Source: Gnetum montanum
Taxonomy: Eukaryota; Streptophyta; Gnetopsida; Gnetales; Gnetaceae
Direction of reading: 5' to 3'
DNA: 64,000 nt
Assembly (NCBI GenBank): GCA_015680685.1
Contig: MNCI01008033.1
Span: forward strand, 64,001-128,000
The notes below the pieces were generated by a model that did not search any database, was not told the origin of the DNA, and was given only the letters and a program-made list of their open reading frames with translations. This document shows positions 32,186 to 43,985 of the stretch, in pieces. How positions within the stretch are numbered: position 1 is the stretch's first letter; the number at the start of each line of letters is the position of its first letter. Position numbers and translations under genes: made by a program.

Positions 32186-34180
32186 CTACTTGTTATTAAA
32201 ATGGAGGATATCCCTCATAACTAAATGGTTGAGCATGGCAAGGATTAACAAATCAAAGATGAGGATCCTTGCATGTTGGAAATATTGGAACTTGGTCATA
32301 CTTACCCCTTTAGGGTTCACACACTTGATTATGGTAAGCATAGTGGGGTAATTTATAAGATGTAAGTTTTGGATAACGAGTTGACCCACTATGATATTTG
32401 TGAATGCACGATGATATGCAAGGATCGGGGTGTTTTCCTCCATGGTTGTGTTCATTGGGCCGTATGATTATTGGAGTGTTAATTGGTGGCCCTGATGAAG
32501 TGACATGAAGCATTGGGTTCAAAGAGAAGGATGCACCACAGTGTTGGACTTGTACTAAGTTAGAGAATGCAGTGACCTTGGAATTGTGTTGTCCCTTACT
32601 AGGGTCATTTCTAAAGAAGGAACGCCTTCAATGTTGCTGAGGTCTCTCACTGTTGTTGGCAATAGTAGCACAAGTAATGTTCGGGGGTTGTTGCTATGGT
32701 GCAGACACCTTAGAAATGGCTGGTGGCGATGTAGAAGGAGGGAAAGGATGAGAATATTGACAATTAGAAGAAGTGTAAGGTGCACAAGGTGGTGGTTGTG
32801 TTGAAGACATGGGTTGATAGTATTTAGGAGAATAATAATGCGGTGAGACAGAGTATGTTGGCCTAGTTGGAGAAATAGGGTGTTGGACTAGATAAGCATT
32901 TGGATTTGGATGATAAGAAGGTTGTCTTCAATTTCGGGGTGGCTTCCCCCACGACTGGGATTGTTGCCACTATGATCAAACACAGTATCTCTGTATGAAC
33001 TCGGGATGTAACGTGCTTTCCCAAATCTCATATAAATGTAACAAGATTAGGCATTGGCCCTTGGGGTGATCGTACAAGCAAATGTTACATTCATATGTAT
33101 GATTGGCAGTTGGGCTCTTATTTTCTTCATTCCTTCTTTCTGAATGTCTAATGATATTGTGTCCTACTTCTCAGGTTGTCAAAACTCTATCTCCAATAAT
33201 ATCAATAAATTCTCCACACTTTTTATGTGTCCATTCCAACATCTTATTAAGCTTTGCCTCAACTTCCTCTAGTGAATGTTGTGTTGGCAAAGATGGTTCT
33301 TTTTTTTGTGATAGGTTGATTTCTCCTTTTTATCATCATGGACCTTTGCTAAGTTGAGATTTTGGTCCTATTGATGTTTTTCAACACTCTCCCATCTAGC
33401 CATTTCTCCTTCTTATTTTGCTACCCACTTAATAAGCTCTTGTAATTCATAGGTTCATAGTTCATATAGTTGTCCTTGGGCATACATCCCTAGGGTCTTT
33501 CTTATTTCATCACAAAGCCCATCAATGATATGGTACATTAGCCTTTCTTCGGAGAACTCATGGCCTAGACAGTTGTTTAATAGTGCATAATACCTTTCTA
33601 AGGTCATGTCCAAGGGTTCATGTTGTGCTTGTTTCCACTCTTGGATTTGTTTCCTCAAGGCAGAAACTCTTGTGTAGATTTGATATCTTTCATTAAAGAC
33701 TTCTACCATTTTTTGCCAACGTCGTATTGAATTTGGTTTTAACGATCAATACCATACTTTTGCTTGGCCAATGAGTGTCATATGGAAGAGCTTGAGTTTT
33801 TTCCAACCATTATCAATGTTGTTCCATGCACAAGCATCGTAGAAGGCTTGTAAATGTTGATGCGGATCTAAGTCATAGCCTCCTGAGAAATTAGGGAAGT
33901 TGTTTAAATCAAGCCTGGGTAGACGGCTCTGTTTACAATGCCTACGGGAGATTCAAACAGCCTCTTGTATTTGTGTTAGGCTTGTAGTGGCCAGTAGGGG
34001 TCCATCGTCATTAAGTAAGTTATGCTTTCACATGTTGGGATGATGTTGCCTTCATTTATGTTTATAAGAAACTCCCACCTCGGGTTGCGTACTCTAATCT
34101 TCGTTATCATATAATTTGTTGGTTATCCAATGAAGTTCCCCACTAGATGTGGCATTGTTATAGTCTTGGAGGGCAACCAT
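32186..34180 (-). pseudogene. gag: Gag of element A
   Basis: The minus-strand ATG at 34180 opens MVALQDYNNATSSGELHW, about 120 bases after the primer site. The capsid-like part runs NNFPNFSGGYDLDPHQHLQA, FYDACAWNNIDNGWKKLK, then VEVFNERYQIYTRVSALRKQ, QEWKQAQHEPLDMTLERYY and EERLMYHIIDGL to GMYAQGQL (33455-33709, fully open). A knuckle-like box CNICLYDHPKGQC lies near 33085-33045 and a Pro/Ser/His-rich tail follows to about 32500. The box has Cys-x2-Cys-x3-His-x4-Cys, one residue shorter than a standard CCHC and with HPKG in place of the usual GH. Several stops and shifts make the copy inactive. Confidence 0.8.
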
Positions 34181-34300
34181 GGTTGTGAAATTGTGTGTGA
34201 ATTTATATGTGAATTTTTATAATTATTTTTTTAAAAGATATATCATTAATTCCTATACAATAACCTTGTATGATATAACTAATCTAGATAACTAGCACCA

Positions 34301-34318
34301 TCCCCGACAATGATGCCA
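34301..34318 (-). other. Primer-binding site of element A (tRNA-Asp type)
   Basis: On the minus strand TGGCATCATTGTCGGGGA follows the 5' LTR by one base. It resembles TGGCGCCGTTGCCGGGGA, the Asp-tRNA primer site used by many Tat and Athila elements, mostly with C-to-T type changes. Confidence 0.75.
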
Positions 34319-34319
34319 A

Positions 34320-35244
34320 TGATGAGTGGAGAGGTACCCCTACACTCAACCATACAAATACAAGCATTTCATGCATGGTCTGGTCAAAATATACAAATGG
34401 ACTAGTTGTGATATCTAGATAGTTATCCTTAGGTTGTAGTTCACAGTCTTCCCATCTAGACTAGTATTAACTTTGTCATGTATGGTTTAGTCCAAAGTGA
34501 GGTGTATGATGTGTTCCTATACTAATGCTACTCCTAGGTATGATGGTAAATAATATTAACTAAACTAGGAAGGAAAGAGAGAAAGGGTAAGAGAGAATCT
34601 AACTAGCCTAAGTGTGATGAGCATCCATTCCTTAATCATCCATACACATCTTGGACCTCATGCATGACTACCACTAGGATTACCAAGCACACATCCTAGG
34701 TACGCTACTAGGTTACCAAGTAGTCATACTTAAATGCTCATGATCAAGTTGTACTCATTCTACATTTAAAACGAGTTTAGGGTGAAGAGATATTAACTAG
34801 GAAAGTAGTAAATAACAATTAAATAAATAAGTAAGCTAAGTTGATGCTATAATGATGAAGTAATCTCGATCTTTATTGTTGGTCATGTGCATGTCCAAGT
34901 ATGTCACACTCAAATAAGGATGTCGTACAATTACAATCACCACACTACAGGCATGCACTGGGAGGAAAGGATTGAGAGAAATCTAAACTTAAAAAATTAT
35001 AATAAAATCTAAGAACTAATGCCCAAAACCAAGTATGCCCCCTTTTATTTATAGGCTCACACCAGAACCGCAATATTGCCTATGGGATATCACGTACGTG
35101 ATATCCTAGCTACAATATCGTGGCCCTAATAACTAGGCTCCGATTACTGGGCCTAACAGACCATGTAACTTGTATCAGGGCTCCGATAATAGAGCTCTGA
35201 TAACTAGGCTTCAATAACTGGGCCTGACAGACCATGACTCATCA
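34320..35244 (-). repeat. 5' LTR of element A
   Basis: TGATGAGT at 34320 and ACTCATCA ending at 35244 form inverted termini. The TATA box (minus TATAAATA) is at 35046-35053, with GATATC motifs at about 35080-35120 upstream of it. Alignable to the 3' LTR over its whole length. Confidence 0.92.
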
Positions 35245-35249
35245 TAGCC

Positions 35250-36290
35250 CATAGCCAAAACTCTTTGTAAATTGGTGGAAAATTAAAGGTAGATACAATT
35301 GCCTTATTTTCCCAAAAAATCTTGCATTATGACCCTGTATTACTGAAATTTAAAGTAGTTTTTAATGTACAATATGAGATGTATAGCCTATACACTATAG
35401 ATTTCATACATCCTAGTTTGTAGAGGCTAAAAACACTTCCCAAGCTATAAATTCCTTATCTCCCAGCTTTTGGAGGCTGCAAAGACCATGTATGCTAGCT
35501 TGAGGAGGCTAAAATTACTTCAAAAGCTACAAAATTTAGTATCTTAGGCTCATATGATAAGCATTGAAATTCTATATGTTGGACAGCCTACAAAGACAAC
35601 ATACAAGATTTAGGTTTTAATTCTATATGTTAGGCATGGAAATTCTATACATTGGATAGCATATAGAGGTAGCATATGGAGAATGAAAAAATTAGTTAAA
35701 AATGTTAGTATGCTACATGGAGGTGTTCTTAATGCAACAGGATCAATCAAAAATCTATCTGCAATCATGACAGAATTAACCATCAACAAAATAGGGATCC
35801 ATAGCTTATTTCAACAAGAATTTGTCTCATTGAAAGTTTTGACAAATTTGCATCTAGATTAAACATGAGACTTTTGAAGTAGTGTAAACACCCAAGAGTC
35901 AATAACCATATTTCCCCCAGAGTAGATCAAACTTACAAAGGAAACTAGTGGCAAGCAAAGATCAAAGCACAAATCATGTGGCATCCTTGAGGATAGATCT
36001 AACTACGGAACACATTTGAGTTCCAAGCATTTTCTCTTGAGCTCTTGGGCATTACAATTCCCAAAACTTGTATTCTCTAAACTTTGGTTCCATGAATTTT
36101 TTATCATTTTAATACAAGTTTGCAGTTTCATTTGTTTGCCACATTTTGTTTACATTTCTCTACACTTGGGTCTAGCGTGTCAATTGCCTTTTCATACGCT
36201 TTAAATTTTTATTATGCACACTAGTAATAGATTTATAAGTTCCTCAATAATCGACAAGACTGTCCAGGGTGGTTTGGATCCTTTTGTAAG
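35250..36290. other. Unassigned DNA with short direct repeats
   Basis: Three copies of a roughly 33-bp unit with AGCTT..GGAGGCTAAAA and AAGCTA lie at 35414-35530, and AATTCTATA(T/C) units at 35567-35660. There is no coding signal. The right end (about 36000-36290) is pyrimidine-rich and could be leader or LTR of the chromovirus that follows. Confidence 0.4.
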
Positions 36291-36836
36291 GCCCATGGTT
36301 CTAAAGTTAAAACTATTTCCATATGAAATTTTTAGCTTTCCAACACCAAATTTTTTAAGTTCTACATTGCCAAAGCATTTATAAATGCTACAAGATTTTT
36401 ATATTTGGAATTGAAGACTTTAAATGGTGTAGATGGTACCAATGCTTTTTCAAGTTAGCTAAAGAAACTTGTCAAGCATTTTGAGTTACAAGAGGTAGCA
36501 AATCAATTAAGGGTACCAATTGTTAAATCGAGACTTGAATGCATGACCTCAACTTAGTGGAAAAAAGAGTTTCAAGGTTATGAAAGGAAAATTGGTCAAC
36601 TTATAAGGGATTGGTATTTGATGAAAAATAGGTCAAAATGAAAATTTGAATAATCTTGATAGATATGAATTATGCAACTTAAATTTTCTAGATAGACAAA
36701 GATGTCATGGATTTTTACATGGAATTTGAGAACTATTCCATCAAGATAAGGTAAACTAGGAGGAATCTGGACAATATTTAATCTTTCTTGGAGACTTCAC
36801 ATTGATACATCAGCATGAGTTTTTATTTTATAAGCC

Positions 36837-37420
36837 TCAAACCCATGGTGAGGCTTCTGATTTAATAGTTAAGGCAGAGAACAAACTCAATGGATTTGGG
36901 AGTAGGAGCAAATAAGCTTCAAAGAAAAAGAACAAAAGATCCATATCTGAAAAGAGATCCAAGTTAAAATATAAAAATAAAGATGATAGCCATGACAAAA
37001 AGCATGATAAGAGTGATGAGAAGTGCAAAGCCAAGGACCAAGGCAAAGGAGGCAAGGATCAAGGCAGTAACTTATCCAAGATTCAATGCTTCAAATATGG
37101 AGAGTGGGGACACAAGCAACAGAAATCTCAACTTCACAAGATAGCTAAGGGAAAGGATGTATAAACTATTGAAGTGGAGAAGACATCAAGCCAATCTTTT
37201 CAAAGAGGTAATCCTAATGCTCCCAAAATTTAAAAAAAAAATCTTAATTAAATTCTTATGCATTTATGAAAAATGTGAATAGAGGAGGCCATCTAGGAAG
37301 AAAATTATTATTTTCTATTAGGACTAGATGTTTACTTCATGAAGAATGAATTCATGTTTTTATTGATGAGGGAGCCTAAGAAAATGTTATTTCCTCTAGG
37401 ATAGTTTCTAGATTGGGTTT
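36837..37420 (+). pseudogene. gag: Chromovirus gag C-terminus and protease
   Basis: Gag text from 36837 (GEASDLIVKAENKLNG) runs into a Lys/Asp/Ser-rich tail and a zinc knuckle at about 37088-37128 reading CFKYGEWGHKQQKS, in which two of the Cys have been changed (to Tyr and Ser) but Gly-His remain. The protease active region near 37355-37400 reads FIDEGAXENVISS, where the family has D-x-G-A followed by x-N-x-(I/V). Upstream DNA from about 36400 gives fragments of the capsid with stops. The K/S-rich tail is typical of chromovirus gag. Confidence 0.75.
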
Positions 37421-37949
37421 AGTGACAAATCCTCATCCTAGACCTTACAAGTTATCTTGGTTGTCAAGAAACTTCTCTCAAGAGGTAAGAGACCAATGTA
37501 TCTTGAATTTTAAAATTGAGTTCTATCACGATGTTGTGCAATGTGATGTACTACCAATTGATTATGCTAATGTAATTCTTCAAAGATCTTAGAATTTTGA
37601 TAATGGTAATTAATTTGTTAAAGCCAAGAATGTGTGAAGTGTAGCAAGACTTGATGAAATCCATGACTTAATTCTTATGACAACTAAACAAGTGAGGTAG
37701 CAAAGCCTACTTAATACTTCCTTAATTCTTCTTGGAAAGAGAAATTACATTAAGGAACATGATGAGGTTGGTTTTGGTTTTATGGTTATATCAACTATTT
37801 CTTCTAATCATGATCTTGTATCGATAGAACTTATAGTAGGTCTACTAGGCTTGAAAGAGCAATTTTTCAAAGTGTTTAAGGGGGAATTTGATGGATTGGC
37901 ACCAATGAGAAATGTTTAGCACCAAAATAATTTCATCCTTGGTGCTACC

Positions 37950-39200
37950 ATTTCAAATGATAAAACATATCGAATGGTACCAAATAAGAAGGCTAAATTA
38001 GAAAGGCAAGTAGAGTAGTTAATTTTAAATGATTTCATGAGGAAGTTGATTTCTCTATGTGTAGTTCCATAATACTTGTGCCAAAGATGAATAGTGAAGA
38101 AGGGAGTATATGCATAGATTATAAATATATGAATAGGATAACAATGAGGTACAAGTTTTCTATTCCAAGGATGAATAATATCCTTGATGTCCTCACTACT
38201 ATAGAGATCTTCAGCAAAATCAATTTAAAAAGTAAATACCATCAAATTCCAAAAGACCTAGCGATGAATGAAAGATAGCTTTCAAAATAATTGATGAACT
38301 ATTTGAGTGGTTGATGATAATATTTGGGCTCATAAATGCCCTTGCTACGTTCATGAGGTTGATGCATGATGTCCTTAAGGATTTGATTAGTAACTATTAT
38401 ATTATCTTATTTGATGATATTTTGGTATATAGCTCTAATTAGAAGGAGCACTTGGATACCTTGATAAGAGTGTGCCTTAAGTTGAAGGAGGTACGATTAA
38501 TGATCAATGTGAAGAAAATTCACTTCATTAGAAGGAAGATCACATATTTGGGACATGTAATTTCTAAAAAGCAAATCATTATGAAAGATACCAAGGTTAA
38601 GGCTATTAGAGATTGACCAACTTCTAAAAATGTTGAGGTAAGATCATCTCTTGATTTAGCAAGTTTTTATAGAAGATTCATTAAAAATTTTATTGGGATT
38701 TCATGGCCTATGTTCTCTTTTCTTAAGAAGAATCAAGATTTCATGTTGAGTGATGAGACCCAAAGAAGCTTTACCTTATTGAAGGCAAAAATAACTAGTG
38801 AACTAGTGCTTGCAATACTAGATTTCCATAAGCTTTTTCAAATAAAGGTGGATGCAAGTGGACTTATCATTAGAGGGGTTCTTTCACAAGAAGGAAGATC
38901 TATTGCTTTATTTTTCTAGAAAAGTTCAATGAGTTAAGGTAGAAATATAGTATATATAAGAAGAAACTGTACATTATTCTTCAAGCAATTAAGCATTGGA
39001 GGAACTATTTATTGCCTAAGGAGTTCACTTTGATAACTAATTCAAAGTACTTCAATTTCTTAATTCATAAAATAAGTTGAATGCCAAACATAAAAAGTGG
39101 ATGATACAATTGTAGGAGTTTAATTTTGTGCTCAAGCACAAGAGTGGAAAAGCCGATGTGGTGGTTGATGTATTATCTAGTGTGCATTTGATGAATTTCA
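37950..39200 (+). pseudogene. pol: Chromovirus reverse transcriptase and RNase H
   Basis: RT starts near 37970 with YRMVPNKKAKLERQVE, continues with SICIDYKYMNRITMRYKFSI and SKINLKSKYHQI (38057-38278), then the catalytic box FDDILVYSS (about 38409-38440), TYLGHVIS (38550) and SLDLASFYRRFIKNF (38650-38690). RNase H is shown by FLKKNQDFMLSDETQRSF, LAILDFHKLFQIKVDASG (38710-38919), KYSIYKKKLYIILQAIKHWR and LPKEFTLIT. Stops and three or more frame changes interrupt it. The boxes are in the normal order and spacing, so losses are small. Confidence 0.88.
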
Positions 39201-39439
39201 ATGTGCCTCATGTGGAAGGTATGAGTGATTTTACTAATTTTCATAAACATGATTCAAATTTTGGGTAGGTTTGAAGAAGCCTAAAGGAATCTTTATTAAG
39301 TAAGATAGCCCAATAGAGGAACTATCATATTCAAATGAACTATTGTTCAAGAATGAAAATTTTTTTATTTTTCAATTGTGGTGGCAAGGCAAGTTACATG
39401 CATAGAGATAAGACATTAGACCTTATGAATAGGCACTAT

Positions 39440-40590
39440 TTTTGACCTGGAATGGCCTATGAAGTCTCCACATTTATGAAGGAATGTTTGACATGTTAGA
39501 AACTTAAGGAAGGTAAGGGAGTTAATAGACATTACATGCCTTTTCTAGTTTCCAAGAATCCTTGAAAAAGTGTGTCAATAGAATTCGTAGGTGGAATTCT
39601 AAAGATCAAAAGTAAGCATGATGCTATCTTTGTAATGGTGAAAAAATTCTTTAAGATAGCACACATCATTCCATAAAAAAAGGTGAGTGATGCATCTCAC
39701 ATTGTAAATTTGTTTTTACAGCATGTTGTAAAGTTGCATGGGATTCTCTTGAATATTGTTATTGATAAAGACTCCAAGTTTACTAGTCATTTTTGGAAGT
39801 CTCTATAAAATATGTTAGGAATAAAGTTGAATTTTTCTAGTGCATATCATCCACAATCTAATGTCCAAAATAAAGTGGTCAATAAATATTTACTAAATAT
39901 TTTGAGGTATTTATGTAAAGGACAACCTAATAGGTGGGAAAATTTATTTTGTCATGCTAAATTTTCCAACAATAATACTTTCATGGTGCTATTGGGAACA
40001 AACCATTTGACATTAATTATGGTTTTTATCCAAAGACGGTAAATAATGTTAGGTGTTTTGATAAGGAAGCTCAATTAAGTGTAGAGGTTGTACCAAAGAT
40101 GAAGGATCTTCATACTCAAGTGAAGGTAAATCTAGAGGAGAAGGTGGAAGAAAGAGTTCTTAAGAGGAATGAGAGCAAGAGGAAGCCCAATTTGCTATTG
40201 GTAACCTTTTTTGGATGTCTTAAAGAAGACGAGGTTGAGATGTATCAACTTCTTAATATTAAAGATCAAAAAGATAGGTATTTTCAAGATAAAGGACAAA
40301 ATCAGTGATAGTGCTTTTGAGTTGAGTTTATCAAATGATGTGGGTATCTCTTCTTTTTAAAGGTTACAAGTCTTATACATTATCATGGACTGTTAGATGG
40401 TGAAATATTATAGGATATCATTGATGAGTTAAAGGAGGTTATTAACAAGCCCAAGCCTTCACTAGAAAGAAAGGTAGTTTTACTTAAGAAGGCAAAAGAT
40501 TTTAGCACTTATGGAATGAAGAGGCATTAGAACTTAATTCATTGGGAGGATTAAATTGTTGATGATGCTATCTAGATCCATGAGATCAAA
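39440..40590 (+). pseudogene. pol: Chromovirus integrase with chromodomain remnant
   Basis: The zinc-binding part near 39480 retains ECLTC. The core reads SIEFVGGILK (the first catalytic Asp reads Glu), [34 protein letters not shown] with the second Asp kept, and SAYHPQSNVQNKVVNKYL (39812-40042), where the catalytic Glu reads Lys. A basic C-terminal region follows. At about 40531-40587 the frame NLIHWEDXIVDDAIXIHE aligns with the chromodomain pattern YLxxWxxLPxxxATWxxE, with both hallmark positions lost to stops. Chromodomains direct insertion to heterochromatin; this one cannot be made. Confidence 0.85.
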
Positions 40591-40726
40591 CTTGTTGAGT
40601 GGAGAATCACTTCTACTCCTACCTCATTATTTGCTAGCATTAACTTTTTGAAGGATGGAAGAGATGATGTAGGAACACCTCTTCTAAACCCATTTTCATC
40701 CCTACAATAAAAAGATTAAAGGTTTT

Positions 40727-41011
40727 ACACTCAAATAAGGATGTCATACAATTACAATAATCACAATACGGGTATGCACTGGGGGAAAGGGTTGAGAGGA
40801 AAAACTAACAAAAAGTTCCTACCTTAATTCTAAGAAAACTAAAAAACTTAAAACTCCTTTACCAAATCTACCTGCCTCTTATTTATAGATGAGGAGACAG
40901 GCTGAGATATTGTGTACGTGATATCGCATCTAGGCTATGATATCACGTACGTGATATCATGTACATGATATCATGGGTGTGATATCACAGCCAACAATTC
41001 ATGACTCGTCA
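40727..41011 (-). repeat. Truncated 3' LTR of element B
   Basis: Matches the 5' LTR from ACACTC(A/G)AATAAGGATGTC onward to ACTC(A/G)TCA. It contains the TATA box (minus, 40880-40887) and the best palindrome array of the window: a perfect 24-bp palindrome at 40937-40960 with centre ACGTACGT, overlapping a perfect 22-bp one at 40952-40973. Confidence 0.9.
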
Positions 41012-41439
41012 TACCCCCATGACTAAATGAAAACTCATCCTTCAGTTAAAGTGAGAACAAGCTTCATTGATTACACAGTGGATAGGTATGAAATTATTGA
41101 CTGACTAGAATGGATTCATACCGCAATGTGGAATCAGAAAAAAATTGAGACACAACATGAAGAACACAAAAGAAAATCCCATAACTATAAGATTGGATGG
41201 AACTCATGTCGTTCTTGGTGGCGGTGGCTCCTCCATGGATGTCTTTCCCTTATCTTACGCTCCAAGTCTTGGAATTTGATGGCGTCGAAGTATGGCCTAG
41301 AGTTTCTCCTCTTTAATTCAAGGATCCTGTGTCGTCCATGCTAATGTTCCAATGTTTGATGGAGTTGGCACCTCCCATGGGCATGATAGTTGTGAAAACA
41401 TTTTATTTGCTTTGACATACCAAGCGGCAAACACCCATC

Positions 41440-43985
41440 GTTCCTCCTCATAGGCTCTGGCTTTGTCTATGTATTCTTGAAAATCTATGAGCTATCAAGC
41501 CAAGTCTATTGCAACACCTTTTTGCCCCTAGTAGCTTGCTTTAACCACCTCAAGTTTAGAATTTTCAACCTCCAATTTTTGCAATGTTTTCTTATGTTCT
41601 ACAAATTTTGTTTCATATTTGATGTAGGTGGTGGCTACTTGTTGCTCGAGCTCTGTTCTCAGGTGCCCTGCTATTAACATGGAAAGGTTGGAATACCACA
41701 GATTTGCCAACTCCATGTACTCTGTAAGGTCCTGGATCTGTAGGTCCCGGCTCTTAACTTCCACTTGGTGGGCAAATGCGTATGTGTCCAATATGGCTCG
41801 CCAGTCAATGTGTTGAGCATTGAGAGCGTTGATGTGGGCCTTGGCCATATGGATCTCCTTTTCAATGATTTGTTTATACATCCCCACATGGTCCTAAAAA
41901 TATTCCTTTGGTTTCTCATGTCATTTAGCCTCATTCTTCCATGCGCTTATTTCAATGATCATCTTCTGATGGATGGCACGTACCTCCTCCATCGAGAGGG
42001 TTTGATTTTCCCTAGCTAAATGGTTCATGTCCTAGTTGACCTTGATTAGTTGTTCTCGCAACTACTAAAAATGTTCCTCAAGAACATTCTTTTGTTTTTC
42101 CATAGAGTTCAACTGAAGGTTGTCAGCAACAAGTTTTTTATTCTCCTCTTGTAAGGCTTTGAGTGTTTTGACATGTGCGTAAGTTTGTGCTTGTGCCGTA
42201 GAGGCATCCCAAACAACCTTCTCTTTTTCTTCCACCATCCTTTTATTCTCTATCAACAATTTATTAAGTTACTCAATTTTGAAAGTGTCTAGCTGGTCTG
42301 TAGGAATGAATTGAGAAGGATCCCGTTATGCTTCTTACAGGGTCACGAGCTTTTCTTGCAATCTTTTCACTTCTACTTTAGTGTGCTTAGCCCTCATCTC
42401 CATCATGACTAGCTTCCCCTTGGTGGAAATGAGGTCTGATTGTATTGCTATAACATCCTGTGGGATGTCAAATAAGGACGTCATTACCTATCCTATTTGC
42501 AACAATCAGGCAAGTACATCCTCATGTTCCGCAGGAATCATTGAGGTACTAGCCAAAGTTTGAGCATCTCGTGCTCCTATAAGATCTTCCAATGGCACAA
42601 AAGACATATTAAATGATTCTTTAATGTGATCTATGACCACTTCTACAACTTTTACTACATCTTGGTGCCGCATGACCATCACTATGGCCCCTTTACTAGT
42701 TTCCAACTGCACCTAAAAGGATGCAGCATTCCTTAAAATTTGTTGTGACCAAGTGCTCTCTTCTCCTCCTGTCTAAATGGACACTTCACCCCATGTGCGA
42801 TCCATAGAAATTTTAGATTGTACAGCATCATCGATGACATAGAAAATATTTGCATCATCACGACTTCCCCAACTGACCGTCTTAGCAATGGCCCTAAGAT
42901 GGCTCATTGACGGTTTGTAATCTTGCGGCGATGGCAGTGATTGATCTTGCTGGCTCATGCTAGGACATGTTTCTTGTTGTTGACTGGGTCTCATGCTTGG
43001 AAGTTGGTTGGGTCCTGCAAGTTGAGTTGCAGTTGGCCCTACTATTTTTTCATTTTCATGTTCTGGCCCTAGTGTCTCACCAGTGATTTTCCTTACAACT
43101 GGTGGCTTTAGCAGTTTGGCATACAAAGCATTTTGGGCTTTTTGGAGGACATCATTGGTGTATCCTCTTATACCAGCACATCTACACAATTTCCTGATAA
43201 GACAAGGAAAGGGCAACGCAAACTTTCCTATCTTCCGTTCTTCAAACCACCTTAGGATCTTCGTAAAGTATAGATGAGGTAGGTTAGCATTAACCTTTTC
43301 CATTAAAACTACACATCCTCTTTCCACATACATTGAAATTATTTTTAAACCTTTTGTGGGAAAGATGTGATAAGTCCCTATTTTAAAATAAATATTCTCT
43401 TCCATCGTCAACTCCCCATAGGTCTTATCTTCCTTGACGTACGCCCTATCTAACCAAACTCGTCGTGCATCAGGGTCTGAAGGTAGACAACCGAGCAACC
43501 TTTGGCCCTATATTTGAAAGGTTTAATACTTCTAAAATGGCTTGAAAAAATAAATCAATAGTCACACCACAAATTTTAACCATGGTGCCTTCTTCTTTAT
43601 TGTGCCAAAATTGGTACATTTCCCCTAAGTACCAGGCATCGCTTTCAGAGAGGGTAGGCCACAATGGGGCCCTAATAGCCTCCAGAGCAAATTATGTGAA
43701 AGGTCCAAATTTTAATCCATGATCACTGTAGTAAATATGGACCTTTCATGGATGGCCTGAACACAATCCTGGGGCAACGTGAGATGTCATCCCTATTCAG
43801 ATACTACAGCAACTCCTCCTTCCACCTGCCTTGATTGTACAGTGGCAGGGTCTTCTTGGTGGATACTAAATGATTATTCTTCTTACTCTACATGTTCTTT
43901 GATAGGAACTTATCCTTCAACTTTCCTAGGTCACTTGATCCCACCTTTAGCAGGACCTTCTTATTCTTCGTGTTTCAAGGCCATC
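41440..43985 (-). pseudogene. Accessory ORF of element B (coiled-coil protein)
   Basis: The longest open frame, 43498-42773 (241 residues), has DRAYVKEDKTYGELTMEE, MEKVNANLPHLYFTKILRW and KFALPFPCLIRKLCRCAG, then a Gln/Pro/Ser-rich linker ending KISMDRTWGEVSI. Upstream, 43664-43470 reads WPTLSESDAWYLGEMYQFW, and the ORF seems to begin near 43985. Downstream, 42259-42065 (NKRMVEEKEKVVWDAS, LKALQEENKKLVADN) and 41887-41528 look like long coiled coils. PFPxLIxxLCxxAG recalls, from memory, the plant transposon domain seen in accessory ORFs of Athila and Tat elements. The role is unknown. Its position between gag and the 3' LTR, with no pol, is unusual. Stops and shifts break it into at least four pieces. 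Confidence 0.65.

Larger units (their letters stand above)
29277..35244 (-). mobile_element. Complete gag-only LTR element A (TR-GAG type)
   Basis: Two LTRs of 932 and 925 bp flank 4.1 kb of internal DNA. The 5-bp word TAGCC lies at 29272-29276 and 35245-35249 as a perfect target-site duplication, so these are the true ends. On the minus strand the order is 5' LTR, tRNA-Asp-type primer site, gag, a conserved non-coding block, a short accessory ORF remnant, a G-rich polypurine tract (ATGGGGGTA) and the 3' LTR. There is no protease, RT, RNase H or integrase. Elements of this design are known in plants as TR-GAGs and depend on other elements for pol. The LTRs differ mainly by C/T and G/A changes. 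Confidence 0.88.
36300..40726 (+). mobile_element. Ty3/gypsy chromovirus, decayed
   Basis: Gag with a zinc knuckle, protease, RT, RNase H, integrase and a chromodomain remnant follow in the plus-strand Ty3/gypsy order. The chromodomain places it among chromoviruses. No LTR was recognised on either side. On the right its sequence stops at about 40726, where a partial LTR of element B begins. Confidence 0.82.

Noticed and set aside
42773-43498. Independent host gene of 241 codons
   Set aside because: It lies collinearly inside element B between gag and the 3' LTR, and the flanking parts of the same ORF are shared with element A.
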